This document shows, piece after piece, positions 1 through 10,130 of a stretch of DNA of 64,000 nucleotides. Origin of the DNA: Thermomicrobium sp. CFH 73360. GTDB taxonomy: Bacteria > Chloroflexota > Chloroflexia > Thermomicrobiales > Thermomicrobiaceae. Both the position numbers and the translations under genes were made by a program. Where the stretch lies: positions 156,486-220,485 of the forward strand of contig NZ_JAMSLS010000004.1 of NCBI RefSeq assembly GCF_023806465.1, in the 5' to 3' direction. Under the pieces are notes generated by a model, which was not told the origin of the DNA, searched no databases, and was given only the letters and a program-made list of their open reading frames with translations. Each line of letters begins with the position of its first letter. Position 1 is the stretch's first letter.

Positions 1-2
1 TG

Positions 3-122
3 AATGGTTCACTGCGCGAACGTCTCAGTCGCACTGCAAGGGAGCGTGCTCAACTCTTCACCTGGCGAAGATCGGCCGAGAGACATGTCGAGGTGTATCG
101 TCAATTTGCACGATCCAGCTAG
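3..122 (+). CDS. C-terminal fragment of a group 1-type glycosyltransferase (cut by window edge)
   Basis: The frame is open from the window edge to a TAG at 120-122 and gives about 39 residues containing RERAQLFTWRRSAERHVEVY. This arrangement (Ala-Arg-Glu-Arg-Ala, Phe-x-Trp, then Ala-Glu and a Tyr-rich helix) is typical of the last helix of GT4/GT-B family glycosyltransferases that build polysaccharides. The flippase gene that follows on the same strand fits a cell-surface polysaccharide locus. The donor and acceptor cannot be inferred from so short a tail. Confidence 0.6.
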   Translation, partial: NGSLRERLSRTARERAQLFTWRRSAERHVEVYRQFARSS

Positions 123-213
123 AGCATTGAGCGAGATTCGTCCTGTCGCTGTTAGAGTGCACAGAAAACACGGCTGGAGCTGACGCGGTCCATCATTCGC
201 TCGACGGTGCAAA

Positions 214-1794
214 ATGCTTACTACAGAGTGGATACTCGGATCGGCTTTCGTCCAATGGGGATTAATCGGCGCTACGGCGGTTAGCTTCCTCTCGCTCTTC
301 GGCATCGCGTCTCTTGGATCGACAACCATCGATCGATTTGCCGATAATCAGGCTCGACGAATTCTGGCGAACTCGGCCACTCCGCTTGCCGCACAACTTC
401 TTAACCGCTTTGTCGACCTCATCTTCGCAGCCATTGCCCTTCGGATTCTTGGCGTCGAAGGGAATGGCCAGTACGCGATTGCGACCGTCACCTGGCTCTA
501 TCTGAAAACGATGTCAGACTTTGGACTCTCAATACTTGTTGCACGGGAAGTTGCCAAGCATCCGGAGTCAGCCGGACGACTTGTTGGCACCACAACCCTT
601 TTTCGTCTTTTTGTCCTCACTCTTCTTCTCCCCATCCTGATCTCATTCCTCGTACTCGGAAGTTATTGGCTCAATCTGTCTCACCCTAGTGTTTTGGCAA
701 TCCTACTCTTGACCTTTTCTATTATCCCTGCAAGTTATGCTGAAGCAATTAACTCAGTTTTTACTGGTGCTGAACGCCTCCACCTGCCAGCGATCCTCAC
801 CGTCTTCACCAACCTGATTCGTTTTTCCCTCGGATTGCTTGCTCTCGGCCAAGGGTTCGGCGTGCCAGGTATCGCAGGCGCGGCTGTGCTCGCCACCTTG
901 TGTAATGCTGCGGCCCTCCACATTGCCGTCCAGCGCCAGAATGTGCGGATCCTGTGGGAATTCTCAGCAACCGAAGCGAAGGCTCTTACTCAAACCGCCT
1001 GGCCGCTCTTGCTCAACGGGCTGCTCATCACGGTTTTCTTTCGGATTGACACGTTCGTGATCCAAGGCTTTGCAGGCACACGTGCACTCGGTATCTACGA
1101 TGCAGCCTACAAGCTTCCCAATCTTCTTCCCTTGCTTCCGTCTTACTTTGTGCTCGCCATCTTCCCACTACTGTCCCGTCAATCTGGATCTGACTTGCGT
1201 CGAACCTTCGAACTCGGAGCAAAATTCCTTGTCGTTATTGCCTGGCTGATCGTCTTGGTGACACTCTTCGCCGCACCCCTCTTCATCAGAATTCTCGGCG
1301 GTAGAGCCTTTCTACCAGACGCCGCAGACACGTTGCGCATTCTCATTTGGTTCGCGCCACTGCACTACCTGAACGGTATCGCCCAGTACGCGGTGATCGC
1401 AGCGAATCGCCAACGCGAAATTGCTCCGGCATATGCGGTGGCGACAACCTTCAATGTCGTCGCGAATCTGATCGGTGTACCGCTCTTTGGCTATCGTGCC
1501 GCTGCAGTCGTCACCGTTCTGACCGAAATCGTGCTGTTCTCGTTCCTCCGCAGGTCACTCCAGCGGGGGTTGGGTGCGATCGACTGGAAAAGTCTCCTCC
1601 TGCGGCCATTCGTCGCCTTTACGGTTGCATACCTTGGGAGTCTTGTTGTACCAGGGCTGCTTTGGCTTTCGATACCCTTTGCCGTCCTCCTTTACATCAT
1701 CGCGCTTCGCCTCACCGGAACCATTCGTAACGAAGAACTGGCCCTGCTCCGCCCTCTCCTCCCGCGTTCCAGTTCTTCGCGCCTTCAGCCTTGA
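214..1794 (+). CDS. Wzx-like polysaccharide flippase, MATE/MurJ-like superfamily
   Basis: A 526-residue, strongly hydrophobic protein with about 12-14 predicted membrane segments. It carries the typical N-terminal pattern of lipid-linked oligosaccharide flippases: a basic ARRI stretch followed by a helix with RFVDLIFAAIALRILG and a Gly-x-Gly-x-Tyr turn near residue 85. Family members move undecaprenyl-linked sugar units to the outer face of the membrane. The ATG at 214 has no strong ribosome site. The first 45 residues add one extra hydrophobic segment ahead of the conserved region, so a later start is possible. It lies downstream of a glycosyltransferase tail and overlaps the convergent lipoprotein gene by 10 bases. 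Confidence 0.75.
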   Translation: MLTTEWILGSAFVQWGLIGATAVSFLSLFGIASLGSTTIDRFADNQARRILANSATPLAAQLLNRFVDLIFAAIALRILGVEGNGQYAIATVTWLYLKTMSDFGLSILVAREVAKHPESAGRLVGTTTLFRLFVLTLLLPILISFLVLGSYWLNLSHPSVLAILLLTFSIIPASYAEAINSVFTGAERLHLPAILTVFTNLIRFSLGLLALGQGFGVPGIAGAAVLATLCNAAALHIAVQRQNVRILWEFSATEAKALTQTAWPLLLNGLLITVFFRIDTFVIQGFAGTRALGIYDAAYKLPNLLPLLPSYFVLAIFPLLSRQSGSDLRRTFELGAKFLVVIAWLIVLVTLFAAPLFIRILGGRAFLPDAADTLRILIWFAPLHYLNGIAQYAVIAANRQREIAPAYAVATTFNVVANLIGVPLFGYRAAAVVTVLTEIVLFSFLRRSLQRGLGAIDWKSLLLRPFVAFTVAYLGSLVVPGLLWLSIPFAVLLYIIALRLTGTIRNEELALLRPLLPRSSSSRLQP

Positions 1795-2996
1795 CTGCTA
1801 GCACGACAATCGGATAGCGGCTCGACCACCACACGTTGGTCACGCATCCGCCAGTACGCAATCCAGCGACCGTCGGGGGCAATCTCCCACATGTCCGACA
1901 GAACCTGATCGCCAAGCTCCGCTGATGCACACACCTCCAGGTCGGGAAGAGAATAACCGATGAGTCGATCGTGTTCCTTCCCCCACTGAAGCACCCATAC
2001 CGACTTCTGTGCCACCCGGTAATTCGTCTCGATCGGCAAATGCTTCGAGGTTCCTGTCTCAAGGTCAATCAGCCACACGCCATCGTCCTTCGGTTCGCCA
2101 GACAATACTTGAGTCACAAGCACACTGCGAGTTCCCGGGACTGGTCGCAGATTGACAAAAAATCGACCATTCTTCACAAGATGCAGACCACTGCTCGGTG
2201 GTGTTGACACCCAGAGCCCGGCCTGTGAGTCCTCTGGAGTTTCGCCCACCACGAGGAGCTCCGAACCGGCACCCGACCATGCGAGCGCACTCACCCGCAA
2301 ACGTCCGACGAAATACGTCTCACCACTTGCACGATCCAACACCATTACCCGTGCGATACGACTGACCGCCGAACTCGGAACCGATGATTCTTCAGGCACA
2401 GACCAAGCGAGCCAACGGCCGGTCGCATCCGGGTAGACGATGGCGCCTCCGTTCTCAATGCTCCCACTGCTTGAACCATCCCATTTGAACAGCGTGGTTC
2501 GCCCTGATATCGGATCAGGGACGGCAATGACGTTCGGACCGGGAACACCAAATCGTGGAGCAACCCAACGGCGCTCCCCTGATACCACGTTCACAAGCCA
2601 CCCACCAGGTCGCGGCTCGACATCGTAGACCAGTAGCCAATCGACACCAGCCCAGGCAAAGACACCGCAGCACTCTGCAGCAACGATCTCACTGCGATCC
2701 TCAGCAGTGGGCTGTACTGTAGGAGAAGCTGTCCAATCCCCCAACGCCTCTTTCGGCACCGTGCGCGTCAGTAGCTCTCTCCGGCTAGTTGGTGTCGGTG
2801 TCGACACCATCCCGTCCAACGAAGCGGGAGTACTGGAAGGGAGAGCAGTTGCGGAGTATAGCGCCGTCGGATACGCGGCAGGTCCTATGCCTTGGAAACG
2901 ACAGCTCACTAGTATCCCAAACAATGTGGCGGCAAGAATCGGTAGGTAGTACCGCCAGAGCACGCGCTCACCGTGGCCAGGTGTCCTGCCACTCAT
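1785..2996 (-). CDS. Predicted lipoprotein with beta-propeller-like repeats
   Basis: 403 residues. An N-terminal membrane segment ends in GILVSC, which fits a lipobox (Leu-Val-Ser-Cys). It is followed by a Ser/Thr/Pro-rich linker with several TPT-type motifs. The remainder has repeated short beta patterns such as DRASGETYFVGRL, IDLETGTSKHLP and APDGRWIAYW, as in TolB/DPP-type propellers, so an extracytoplasmic propeller is likely. No catalytic residues are recognised. The start ATG at 2996 lies inside the 3' end of the upstream M23 gene (29-base overlap), indicating translational coupling. Function unknown. Confidence 0.6.
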   Translation of the reverse strand: MSGRTPGHGERVLWRYYLPILAATLFGILVSCRFQGIGPAAYPTALYSATALPSSTPASLDGMVSTPTPTSRRELLTRTVPKEALGDWTASPTVQPTAEDRSEIVAAECCGVFAWAGVDWLLVYDVEPRPGGWLVNVVSGERRWVAPRFGVPGPNVIAVPDPISGRTTLFKWDGSSSGSIENGGAIVYPDATGRWLAWSVPEESSVPSSAVSRIARVMVLDRASGETYFVGRLRVSALAWSGAGSELLVVGETPEDSQAGLWVSTPPSSGLHLVKNGRFFVNLRPVPGTRSVLVTQVLSGEPKDDGVWLIDLETGTSKHLPIETNYRVAQKSVWVLQWGKEHDRLIGYSLPDLEVCASAELGDQVLSDMWEIAPDGRWIAYWRMRDQRVVVEPLSDCRASSQG

Positions 2997-3660
2997 TCAG
3001 GAGTATCCCTCCAAAGGTCACGTCCGGCTGATCCCAAGGCGTTCGCCATTGCATTGGGCTTTCGTAGGGCAACACGAACCGTTGCCCTGGAAGCGTCAGC
3101 CCGAGTGTCAGCCGACGCCAGTCTGCCTCGATCAGGGACACAGGGTTGAATGCCCGTCTCATACTGGCGTCGCGAATTTCCAGATGGAGATGGGGCGCTC
3201 GATCACAGTTCGGGCTCGCGGGATCCCCAACTTTGCCAACCGGATCGCCTTGCTGGACACGCTATCCCACCTGAAGCGGAGAGCGCTCCAGAAGGTGTCC
3301 GTAAAGCGATCGATACCCGTTCGGATGCGCGATAACGACGTTGTGAGGCGCCGCACCATATGGCCCATCGACTGCGACGACGATACCGTCTCCGATGGCT
3401 CGCACGATCGTGCCACATCGGGCAGCAAAATCCACACCGAAATGCAGGCCTTGACCAGCCCGGTAAAGGACGGCCCGATTGCGGTAGGCGGTCACCGTGT
3501 TGCCGTACCACTGACTCACAAACCAGGTTGAGACTCCCGGAGGCTCCGCGAAAGGCAAAGCGAACGGCGCACTTCCGTGGACTTCCCCTTCCGCGAGGGG
3601 AAGGACACTGGCAAACACGAGGATTACCAATCCTAACGCGGTGTTCCGGGCGCGTACCAA
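2968..3660 (-). pseudogene. M23-family peptidase interrupted by an in-frame TAG
   Basis: The frame runs from a TTG at 3660 through a signal peptide (LGLVILVFASVLPLAEG) into an M23 domain: LHFGVDFAARCGT (zinc His and Asp), then VVIAHPNGYRSLYGHL. It meets TAG at 3262-3264 right after LQVG. The same frame continues without another stop to 2968 and contains RVQQGDPVGKVGD and the second zinc motif PHLHLEIRD. The family consensus has Gln or a similar residue where the stop lies, so a CAG to TAG change is the simplest explanation. Without the second part the HxH zinc ligand is lost. Alternatives are a recent nonsense mutation, a sequencing error or suppression. Confidence 0.8.
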
Positions 3661-3731
3661 GAGACCGACTCCGTGCTGGTGTCCCGTGCGAAACGATACA
3701 CTGATGACGGGGTGGGACGCCGGAGGCGAAT

Positions 3732-4766
3732 ATGCTCACTGTCCTCCACGGCAACAGCGAACTTCTCCGGCGAGAGACACTAGCGTCTCTCACGAATCGC
3801 GAAGACCCGAGCGGATTCGCGACGACACGTTTTCCTCCTGGCACCCCGCTTGCTTCAATCGCCGCAGCAGCACGCACTCCTGCATTCTTTGCGGAGCGTC
3901 GACTCATCGTGGCTGAAGGACTGCTATTAGACACTCTGCGTGTTAATACTCTGGACCAAGAGCTCCTGGACTTACTCCGGACTCTCCCAGAATCCTGCCA
4001 CCTCATAACCATTGAGCCACTCCTTCCCCAAGAAGTGATCCAACGGCTCACGACACACCTCGGAGCCTCCGTTCAATTTATTCGCTGCATTGTCCCATCC
4101 GGGAAGGAGATGGTTCGTTGGGTTCGCGAGCGAGCGCGCTCGTACGGTGTAGAGATTGAACCTGACGCAGCGGAAGAGTTTGTCCTTGCCCTTGCGCCAA
4201 CGGCACTGCAGGATCGTCACGCCGAGATTAATTCTGATCGAAGCGAGACAAACTCAGTGGATCTCACCCGGATCAATACAGAACTGGCGAAGCTCGCTGT
4301 TGCGGTGTATCCGGCTACCGTCATTCGCGTGGCCGACGTGCGCACGTTCGTGAGTCCGGATGAACCGCCGCTCGAATGGGCACTGATCGACGCTGTGCAA
4401 CGAGGACAGTCCGACGTCATCGTTCGTGAGCTGGAGCGCGCCCTCGACACAGGAAACCCGCCGGAATTGTTGCTCGGCCAACTCGCTGGCTACTTCGAAG
4501 GTCTGGTTGCGGCGCTGACGCAACCAGACCTCTCGCCCGACGTAGTTGCAGCAGTGACAGGCGTAGCGGCGAGGAGGATTGCGCAGCTACGGCGGCAGCG
4601 AAGCCAGCGAACTATCGAACAGGCCCGCGAGGCGCTCGCGATGCTGCGCACGATCGACGCGGGTTTTAAGCGTGGTCTTGTGCCCGACATGGAGGCCGCG
4701 CTCGTTGCCGCTCTTCTGTCCTTTGGGCAACAAGCGCGGCCGTCGCCCGGATCGCCGAAACGTTGA
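3732..4766 (+). CDS. holA: DNA polymerase III delta subunit (clamp loader)
   Basis: 344 residues with the family opening (MLTVLHGNSELLRRETLASL), an internal motif around a Pro-Ser-Gly-Lys-Glu-Met stretch (VPSGKEMVRWVRERARSYG), and a C-terminal helical region with LLGQLAGYFEGLVAAL and LRTIDAGFKRGL. In the clamp loader, delta opens the beta sliding clamp. The gene is convergent with rpsT only 10 bases away. A holA-rpsT neighbourhood is seen in many bacteria and supports both calls. Confidence 0.85.
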   Translation: MLTVLHGNSELLRRETLASLTNREDPSGFATTRFPPGTPLASIAAAARTPAFFAERRLIVAEGLLLDTLRVNTLDQELLDLLRTLPESCHLITIEPLLPQEVIQRLTTHLGASVQFIRCIVPSGKEMVRWVRERARSYGVEIEPDAAEEFVLALAPTALQDRHAEINSDRSETNSVDLTRINTELAKLAVAVYPATVIRVADVRTFVSPDEPPLEWALIDAVQRGQSDVIVRELERALDTGNPPELLLGQLAGYFEGLVAALTQPDLSPDVVAAVTGVAARRIAQLRRQRSQRTIEQAREALAMLRTIDAGFKRGLVPDMEAALVAALLSFGQQARPSPGSPKR

Positions 4767-4775
4767 CTTTGCTGC

Positions 4776-5078
4776 TCAGGATGCCTGTTGCTGCTGTTGT
4801 TGCTGCAGGCGCGCCTTCACCAGAGCGTTGAAGCGCTTCATCAGACGCGACTTCCGGCGAGCAGCATTGTTCTTGTGGATAACCCCTTTCGCTGCTGCGC
4901 GATCGAGCGTCGAGATCGCATCGCCAATTGCTCGCGCTGCAGCTTCGAGGTCGCCGGCTTCCATGAGTTTTCGCGCCTTCTTGATGAATGTGCGTGCCGC
5001 AGAGCGCCACATCCGGTTACGGATACGTCGCCGCTCCGATCGACGGAGAGCTTTCGCAGCAGATTTCGTGTTCGGCAA
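4776..5078 (-). CDS. rpsT: 30S ribosomal protein S20
   Basis: 100 residues beginning MPNTKSAAKALRRSERRR, with the S20 signature KNNAARRKSRLMKRFNAL near residues 68-86. S20 binds 16S rRNA in the small-subunit body. The C-terminus ends in seven consecutive glutamines encoded by mixed CAG/CAA codons, which is an unusual tail. The ribosome site is GTAAGGAG, 10-12 bases upstream of ATG 5078. The gene is expressed away from murJ, and the shared upstream region (5079-5228) should hold both promoters. Confidence 0.95.
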   Translation of the reverse strand: MPNTKSAAKALRRSERRRIRNRMWRSAARTFIKKARKLMEAGDLEAAARAIGDAISTLDRAAAKGVIHKNNAARRKSRLMKRFNALVKARLQQQQQQQAS

Positions 5079-5228
5079 GGCTCCTTACCCCCTTGGTTTC
5101 TCGAACCTGCACGCGTTGTCCTGGCTCCAAAGTCTAGCATGAAAAGGATTTCGCTGCCGCTCCAGCATTCCCGATCACCGGTACGACGGAGCTCCCAGTA
5201 AGATACCGCGGGAGTCACAGGAGGCTCC

Positions 5229-6839
5229 ATGACGGTCGAGCAGCAGAAAAGGCAGCATCTCGCTCGCGCGACGCTCGTTGTCGCCGCGCTGTTTGTCGCA
5301 AGCCGCCTCCTCGGTCTACTACGCGACATCCTCATCGCGGCAAGATTCGGGACCTCACCGGACTACGATGCCTATGTTGCAGCCTTCCGGATCCCTGATC
5401 TCATCTTCCTTGTGGTGATGAGCGGTGCTTTCGGTTCGGCATTCATTCCGGTCTATGCTGAACTTCTGACGAAGGGGCAGCGTCACTCGGCTTGGCGACT
5501 AGCCAACACGCTCCTGAGCATGACGGTCGCCATGTTTCTGCTCGCCTCTCTAACTGTGCTGATCACCGCAGATAGCTTGATCGGTACTCTCGTTGCACCA
5601 GGGCTCAGCCCCGAAAGCCGTGCGCTGGCAGCGGATCTCACCCGCCTGCTTATGCTCTCACCGTTGTGCCTCGGAATCGGAGCCGCTGCCAAGGCTATGC
5701 TCGAGTCGAAATCCCGCTTTACGGAACCAGCAGTTGCACCGCTCCTCTATAACCTAGGCATCATCGCCGGAACGGTCGCCCTCGCCCCTTTCGCCGGTGT
5801 CTACGGCCTGGCTATCGGCGTCATCGTGGGTGCCGCGGGTTATGCGGCTCTGCAACTTTGGGCGCTCTACCGGACTGGGTGGCAGTTTCGCCTATCCTTT
5901 GACCGCTCTGTCACCGGCCTCCGCGATGTCCTATCTCTCCTTGGACCACGCCTGCTTGCTCAAGCTGCCATGCAGGCAAATCTCCTGATTACCACCAACC
6001 TTGCCTCGCGAATCGGCCACCAGTACATTGCCTCATTGCAGTATGCCTATCAAATATTTCTCCTCCCACACGGTATTTTCGCGCTTAGCGTAGCCACAGT
6101 TCTCTTTCCTACCCTGACACGCTATCGGTCAGCGGGAGACTACCACCAGCTCCAACGGACAGTTGGCCAGACGTTGCGTGTGCTGGTTCTCATTACGATC
6201 CCAATGACAGTACTCTTTGGCGGATTCTCGCGCAGCATCGTGCAAACACTTTTCCAGTTCGGTGCCTTCACCGCCACCTCGACATACCTGGTCTCGGAGG
6301 CCCTCCGCTGGTTCGCACCCGGGCTCCTCGCTTATGCAATCGTGGAACTCCTCACACGCCTGTCCTACGCTTTTAAGGACAGCCGCTCGCCCGTCATCGC
6401 CGCGCTCGTCGCAGTTGGGACAAATCTTGTGCTCAGTCTCACACTCATCGGAGTCCTCGGTCATCGTGGCTTGGCCCTCAGTCTCGCACTGGCAACGACA
6501 GTCGAAATGGTTGTCCTCGGTCTCCTTGTGCACCGACGGGTACGCCTGAACCTAAGCGAGACACTCAGAGGATTAGCGCGAGCACTTCCAGCCCTCGCAA
6601 CGCTCACCATAGCCACTCTGTGGTTTGCAACTCCCCTAGCGCTGGCAACGGATCCCACGCGCGGACGCTCGTTCGCACAATTCTTCGCCTTTGGATACAC
6701 AGTGGCAGCCGTCCTCGCGGCCTATGTGCTCATTGCTCTTGTCTTTGGTCAACCTGACATCACACGCCTCGCCGCCACCTTCAAGCGAATGCTTCGCCGG
6801 CCGATGAGGCAAATCGTGGCAGCTATACTTGGACGGTGA
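5229..6839 (+). CDS. murJ: Lipid II flippase MurJ
   Basis: 536 residues with about 14 membrane segments. The N-terminal pattern is diagnostic: SRLLGLLRDILIAARFGTSPDYDAY, then the stretch PDLIFLVVMSGAFGSAFIPVYAELL. These residues line the central cavity of MurJ, which moves lipid II for peptidoglycan synthesis. The start ATG follows the ribosome site AGGAGG by 6 bases. It heads the same-strand run murJ-lepA-mazG-aspS. Confidence 0.93.
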   Translation: MTVEQQKRQHLARATLVVAALFVASRLLGLLRDILIAARFGTSPDYDAYVAAFRIPDLIFLVVMSGAFGSAFIPVYAELLTKGQRHSAWRLANTLLSMTVAMFLLASLTVLITADSLIGTLVAPGLSPESRALAADLTRLLMLSPLCLGIGAAAKAMLESKSRFTEPAVAPLLYNLGIIAGTVALAPFAGVYGLAIGVIVGAAGYAALQLWALYRTGWQFRLSFDRSVTGLRDVLSLLGPRLLAQAAMQANLLITTNLASRIGHQYIASLQYAYQIFLLPHGIFALSVATVLFPTLTRYRSAGDYHQLQRTVGQTLRVLVLITIPMTVLFGGFSRSIVQTLFQFGAFTATSTYLVSEALRWFAPGLLAYAIVELLTRLSYAFKDSRSPVIAALVAVGTNLVLSLTLIGVLGHRGLALSLALATTVEMVVLGLLVHRRVRLNLSETLRGLARALPALATLTIATLWFATPLALATDPTRGRSFAQFFAFGYTVAAVLAAYVLIALVFGQPDITRLAATFKRMLRRPMRQIVAAILGR

Positions 6840-6869
6840 TGCTGCGGTAGATGGGACGACGAGCGGGCG

Positions 6870-8693
6870 ATGACGGAACAGGAACGAATTCGCAACTTCA
6901 GTATCATCGCGCACGTCGACCACGGGAAGTCGACGCTCGCTGACCGTCTCCTTGAGTTCACACAGACGATCAGCGATCGGGAGATGGTCGAGCAAGTGCT
7001 CGACTCGATGGACCTCGAACGCGAGAAAGGTATCACCATCAAGGCACGCGCGGTTCGGATGCAGTATCGAGCGCGTGACGGGGAGACTTACGTCTTGAAC
7101 CTGATCGACACCCCGGGACATGTGGATTTTTCAGCGGAAGTTTCTCGCAGTCTGGCTGCCTGCGAGGGTGCGCTTTTGGTCGTCGATGCAACACAGGGGA
7201 TCGAGGCCCAGACACTCGCCCACGGTATGCTGGCCATCGATCTCGGGCTTACGATTATCGGCGTAGTCAACAAAATCGATCTTCCGAACGCAATGCCAGA
7301 ACGCGTTGCACAAGACTTGATGGATCAATTCGGTTTATTACCGGACGAGATCATCTTCGCCTCCGCAAAGGAGGGGATTGGCGTCGAAGAAATCCTCGAA
7401 GCGATCGTGCGTCGTGTACCACCGCCGCGCGGCAATCGCGAAGCACCTCTCCGTGCACTGATCTTTGACTCCCACTATGATCCGTATAAGGGAGTCGTTG
7501 CCTACATTCGTGTAGTCGACGGAACTTTGCATACCGGTGAGCCGATTCTCATGATGGCGAGCGGCGCGAATGGGGAAGCCTTAGAACTCGGTCAGTTCCG
7601 GCCGCTTATGACACCAGTTGCAGCTTTGGCTGCTGGGGAAGTTGGCTATGTGGCGACTGGGCTCAAGGTTGTGCGTGACTGCCAGGTCGGAGACACCGTC
7701 ACGCACGCTCAACGCCCAGCTCGCGAACCACTGCCTGGTTACCGCCCAGTCAAGCCGATGGTCTTCGCCAGCTTCTATCCCGTGAACAGTGACGACTACG
7801 AGGCGCTGCGCGACGCTCTGGAGAAGCTTCGGCTCAACGATGCGGCTTTGGTTTTCGAACCGGAATCATCCGAAGCACTCGGCTTCGGTTTCCGCTGCGG
7901 CTTCCTGGGACTTCTTCACATGGAGATCATTCAAGAACGACTCGAGCGCGAGTACGAGCTGGAGCTGCTGGCGACGGCACCTAGCGTGCAATACGAGATT
8001 GTGAAACGAGATGGCACGACCGTACTCATTGATTCCCCGGCCGAGATGCCGCCAGCGGGCGAGATCGAAGAGATCCGTGAGCCTTGGGCACGAGCCACGA
8101 TCTTGACACCCAGCCGGTATATCGGCGGACTCATGGATCTCGTCACCAGCCGGCGCGGTCAGCTCGTCGAAATGGAGTACTTTGGTGAAGACCGGGTCCG
8201 TTTGACCGTCGACGTGCCACTGGCCGAACTCATTGTCGACTTCTACGATCAGCTTAAGTCGCGCTCTCAGGGCTATGCATCGATGGATTACCAACCGATC
8301 GGTTACCGGGCCGGCGATCTGGTCAAGTTGGACATCCTCGTCCATGGGCGGCGTGTCGACGCCCTGTCGCTCATTTGCCACCGTGATCAGGCCTACGCCC
8401 GTGGGCGAGAGCTGGTCGAGAAGCTTCGCTCTTTAATTCCGCGACAGCTGTTCGACGTACCGATCCAGGCTGCGATCGGCAGTCGAGTCATCGCGCGCGA
8501 AACGATCCGGGCCATTCGGAAGAATGTGCTCGCCAAGTGCTACGGAGGCGATGTCACCCGGAAGCGCAAGCTACTGGAAAAGCAAAAGGAAGGAAAGGCC
8601 CGCATGAAGCGGATCGGCAGTGTCGAGATCCCACAGGAAGCCTTCCTCGCTGTTCTCAGCCTCGGCGATTCATCAAGTCACTCCTCGCGGTGA
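6870..8693 (+). CDS. lepA: Elongation factor 4 (LepA), ribosome back-translocating GTPase
   Basis: 607 residues. The G1 motif AHVDHGKST is at residues 14-22, the GITIKARAV switch region follows, then DTPGHVDF and NKIDLP. The LepA-specific C-terminal domain contains the [12 protein letters not shown] and [28 protein letters not shown] region (residues about 530-588). Length and domain order match the family. No strong ribosome site precedes ATG 6870. The gene ends 4 bases before the mazG start, so the two are co-transcribed. Confidence 0.97.
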   Translation: MTEQERIRNFSIIAHVDHGKSTLADRLLEFTQTISDREMVEQVLDSMDLEREKGITIKARAVRMQYRARDGETYVLNLIDTPGHVDFSAEVSRSLAACEGALLVVDATQGIEAQTLAHGMLAIDLGLTIIGVVNKIDLPNAMPERVAQDLMDQFGLLPDEIIFASAKEGIGVEEILEAIVRRVPPPRGNREAPLRALIFDSHYDPYKGVVAYIRVVDGTLHTGEPILMMASGANGEALELGQFRPLMTPVAALAAGEVGYVATGLKVVRDCQVGDTVTHAQRPAREPLPGYRPVKPMVFASFYPVNSDDYEALRDALEKLRLNDAALVFEPESSEALGFGFRCGFLGLLHMEIIQERLEREYELELLATAPSVQYEIVKRDGTTVLIDSPAEMPPAGEIEEIREPWARATILTPSRYIGGLMDLVTSRRGQLVEMEYFGEDRVRLTVDVPLAELIVDFYDQLKSRSQGYASMDYQPIGYRAGDLVKLDILVHGRRVDALSLICHRDQAYARGRELVEKLRSLIPRQLFDVPIQAAIGSRVIARETIRAIRKNVLAKCYGGDVTRKRKLLEKQKEGKARMKRIGSVEIPQEAFLAVLSLGDSSSHSSR

Positions 8694-8697
8694 CGAT

Positions 8698-10074
8698 ATG
8701 CCTGCACGCGCACGCCTCACGATTGTCGGCCTCGGGCCAGGCGCACCTGAGCATCTTACAACTGCTGCTGCCGCTGCTCTTTCTGAGGCGCGCGTCTTGG
8801 TCCGTACCCGTCTCCACCCAGTTGCCCAGTCCTTCCCTCATGCAGACCGCTGGATGACGTGCGACGATCTCTACGAAGCAGCAATCTCCTTTGAGGAAGT
8901 CTATGACCGGATTGTAGGTCGTGTGATCGAGGAGGCTCGCCGAGCCCCGCTCGTCTACGCTGTACCCGGTCACCCCCTTGTCGGCGAAGCGACGGTGCGC
9001 CGTCTCCTGGTTGATGCCCCACAGCACGGGATTGAGTTCTCCATCGTGCCCGGTTTGAGCTTTGTCGACGCAGTCTTGCCGATTTTGGGCATCGACGCCT
9101 TGGCAACAAATCTGCAAATCGTCGATGCGCTTGAACTGGTGAGCTGTCTGGAAGCAGCGCCCTTCGCAGCCGGCCGGTCTCCTCTCTCTCCACTGCGACC
9201 AGCCTTGTTGGGTCAGCTCTATGATCGGCCGCTTGCCTCCCAGGTCAAGCTGGCACTGGAGCGCCTCTATCCTCCAACCATCACTGTCAGCATCGTGCGC
9301 CAGGCAGGTACAAGCTCACCGCTGGTACTGCACGTTCCGTTGCACGAACTCGACCACTACCACTACGATGCCTCGACCGCTGTCTATCTCCCTCCGGTCG
9401 ATCCACTCGACGCGCGTGTAACCGATGCACTGCAACAGGTCGTGGCGCGACTCCGGGCCCCAGGGGGATGCCCCTGGGACCGTGAACAGACACATCAGAG
9501 CCTCCGACGGCACCTCCTGGAAGAGACGTACGAGGTATTGGAAGCGATTGATCGTGAGGATGACGAGGCGCTGTGCGAGGAACTTGGAGATGTCCTCTTG
9601 CAGGTCATCATGCATGCACAGCTGGCCGAGGAGCGAGGCACCTTTGTCTACGAGGACATCGTCGCTGCAGTGATCGAGAAGCTCGTGCGTCGTCATCCGC
9701 ATGTCTTCGGAGAAACAAAAGCCGAATCGGTGGGCGTCGTTTTGACACGATGGGAACAGATTAAGGCAGCTGAACGGGAGGAAGAGGAGCCACCACGTCA
9801 CGTTGTCCCGCTCACACTACCGGCGCTTGCACGAGCGCAAGAACTGGTCGAACGGCTCCGACGACTTTATCCGGAACGCTATGAAGCCCTGCGACAACAC
9901 GTGGCAGGTATGACACCGGAGACAACGGCCGACACGATCCGGCAGCAACTCGTGAGTAGCGTGCTAGCTGCCTCTGAGCAGGCGCTCGACGCAGAGGCAG
10001 TGCTTCGCCTGTGGACGCTGGAACTCGAACGAACACATTTTAGTGACGCATCCGCATATCAATCCGATGCCTGA
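8698..10074 (+). CDS. mazG: Tetrapyrrole methylase-like / MazG nucleotide pyrophosphohydrolase fusion (YabN type)
   Basis: 458 residues from ATG 8698, chosen because the protein then begins with LTIVGLGPGAPEHLTTAAA, the start of the methylase fold. Residues 1-240 are a TP-methylase-like domain with VYAVPGHPLVGE and VPGLSFVDA. Residues about 250-380 are a MazG domain with LRAPGGCPWDREQTHQSL, the EETYEVLEAI and EELGDVLLQV metal-binding EExxE/ExxD helices and HPHVFG. MazG hydrolyses NTPs to NMPs and may clean damaged nucleotides. The role of the methylase-like half is unknown in this family. A 56-base gap separates it from aspS. Confidence 0.9.
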   Translation: MPARARLTIVGLGPGAPEHLTTAAAAALSEARVLVRTRLHPVAQSFPHADRWMTCDDLYEAAISFEEVYDRIVGRVIEEARRAPLVYAVPGHPLVGEATVRRLLVDAPQHGIEFSIVPGLSFVDAVLPILGIDALATNLQIVDALELVSCLEAAPFAAGRSPLSPLRPALLGQLYDRPLASQVKLALERLYPPTITVSIVRQAGTSSPLVLHVPLHELDHYHYDASTAVYLPPVDPLDARVTDALQQVVARLRAPGGCPWDREQTHQSLRRHLLEETYEVLEAIDREDDEALCEELGDVLLQVIMHAQLAEERGTFVYEDIVAAVIEKLVRRHPHVFGETKAESVGVVLTRWEQIKAAEREEEEPPRHVVPLTLPALARAQELVERLRRLYPERYEALRQHVAGMTPETTADTIRQQLVSSVLAASEQALDAEAVLRLWTLELERTHFSDASAYQSDA

Positions 10075-10130
10075 CGGATCTGGAAGGGCTTGAGGGGCAC
10101 GATTCATCGCGCCCAGAAGGGAGCAAGAGC

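Noticed and set aside
3262..3264. TAG in the M23 gene as a recoded amino acid
   Set aside because: tRNA-Sec reads TGA, not TAG, and no pyrrolysine genes are in view; a simple nonsense mutation is more likely.
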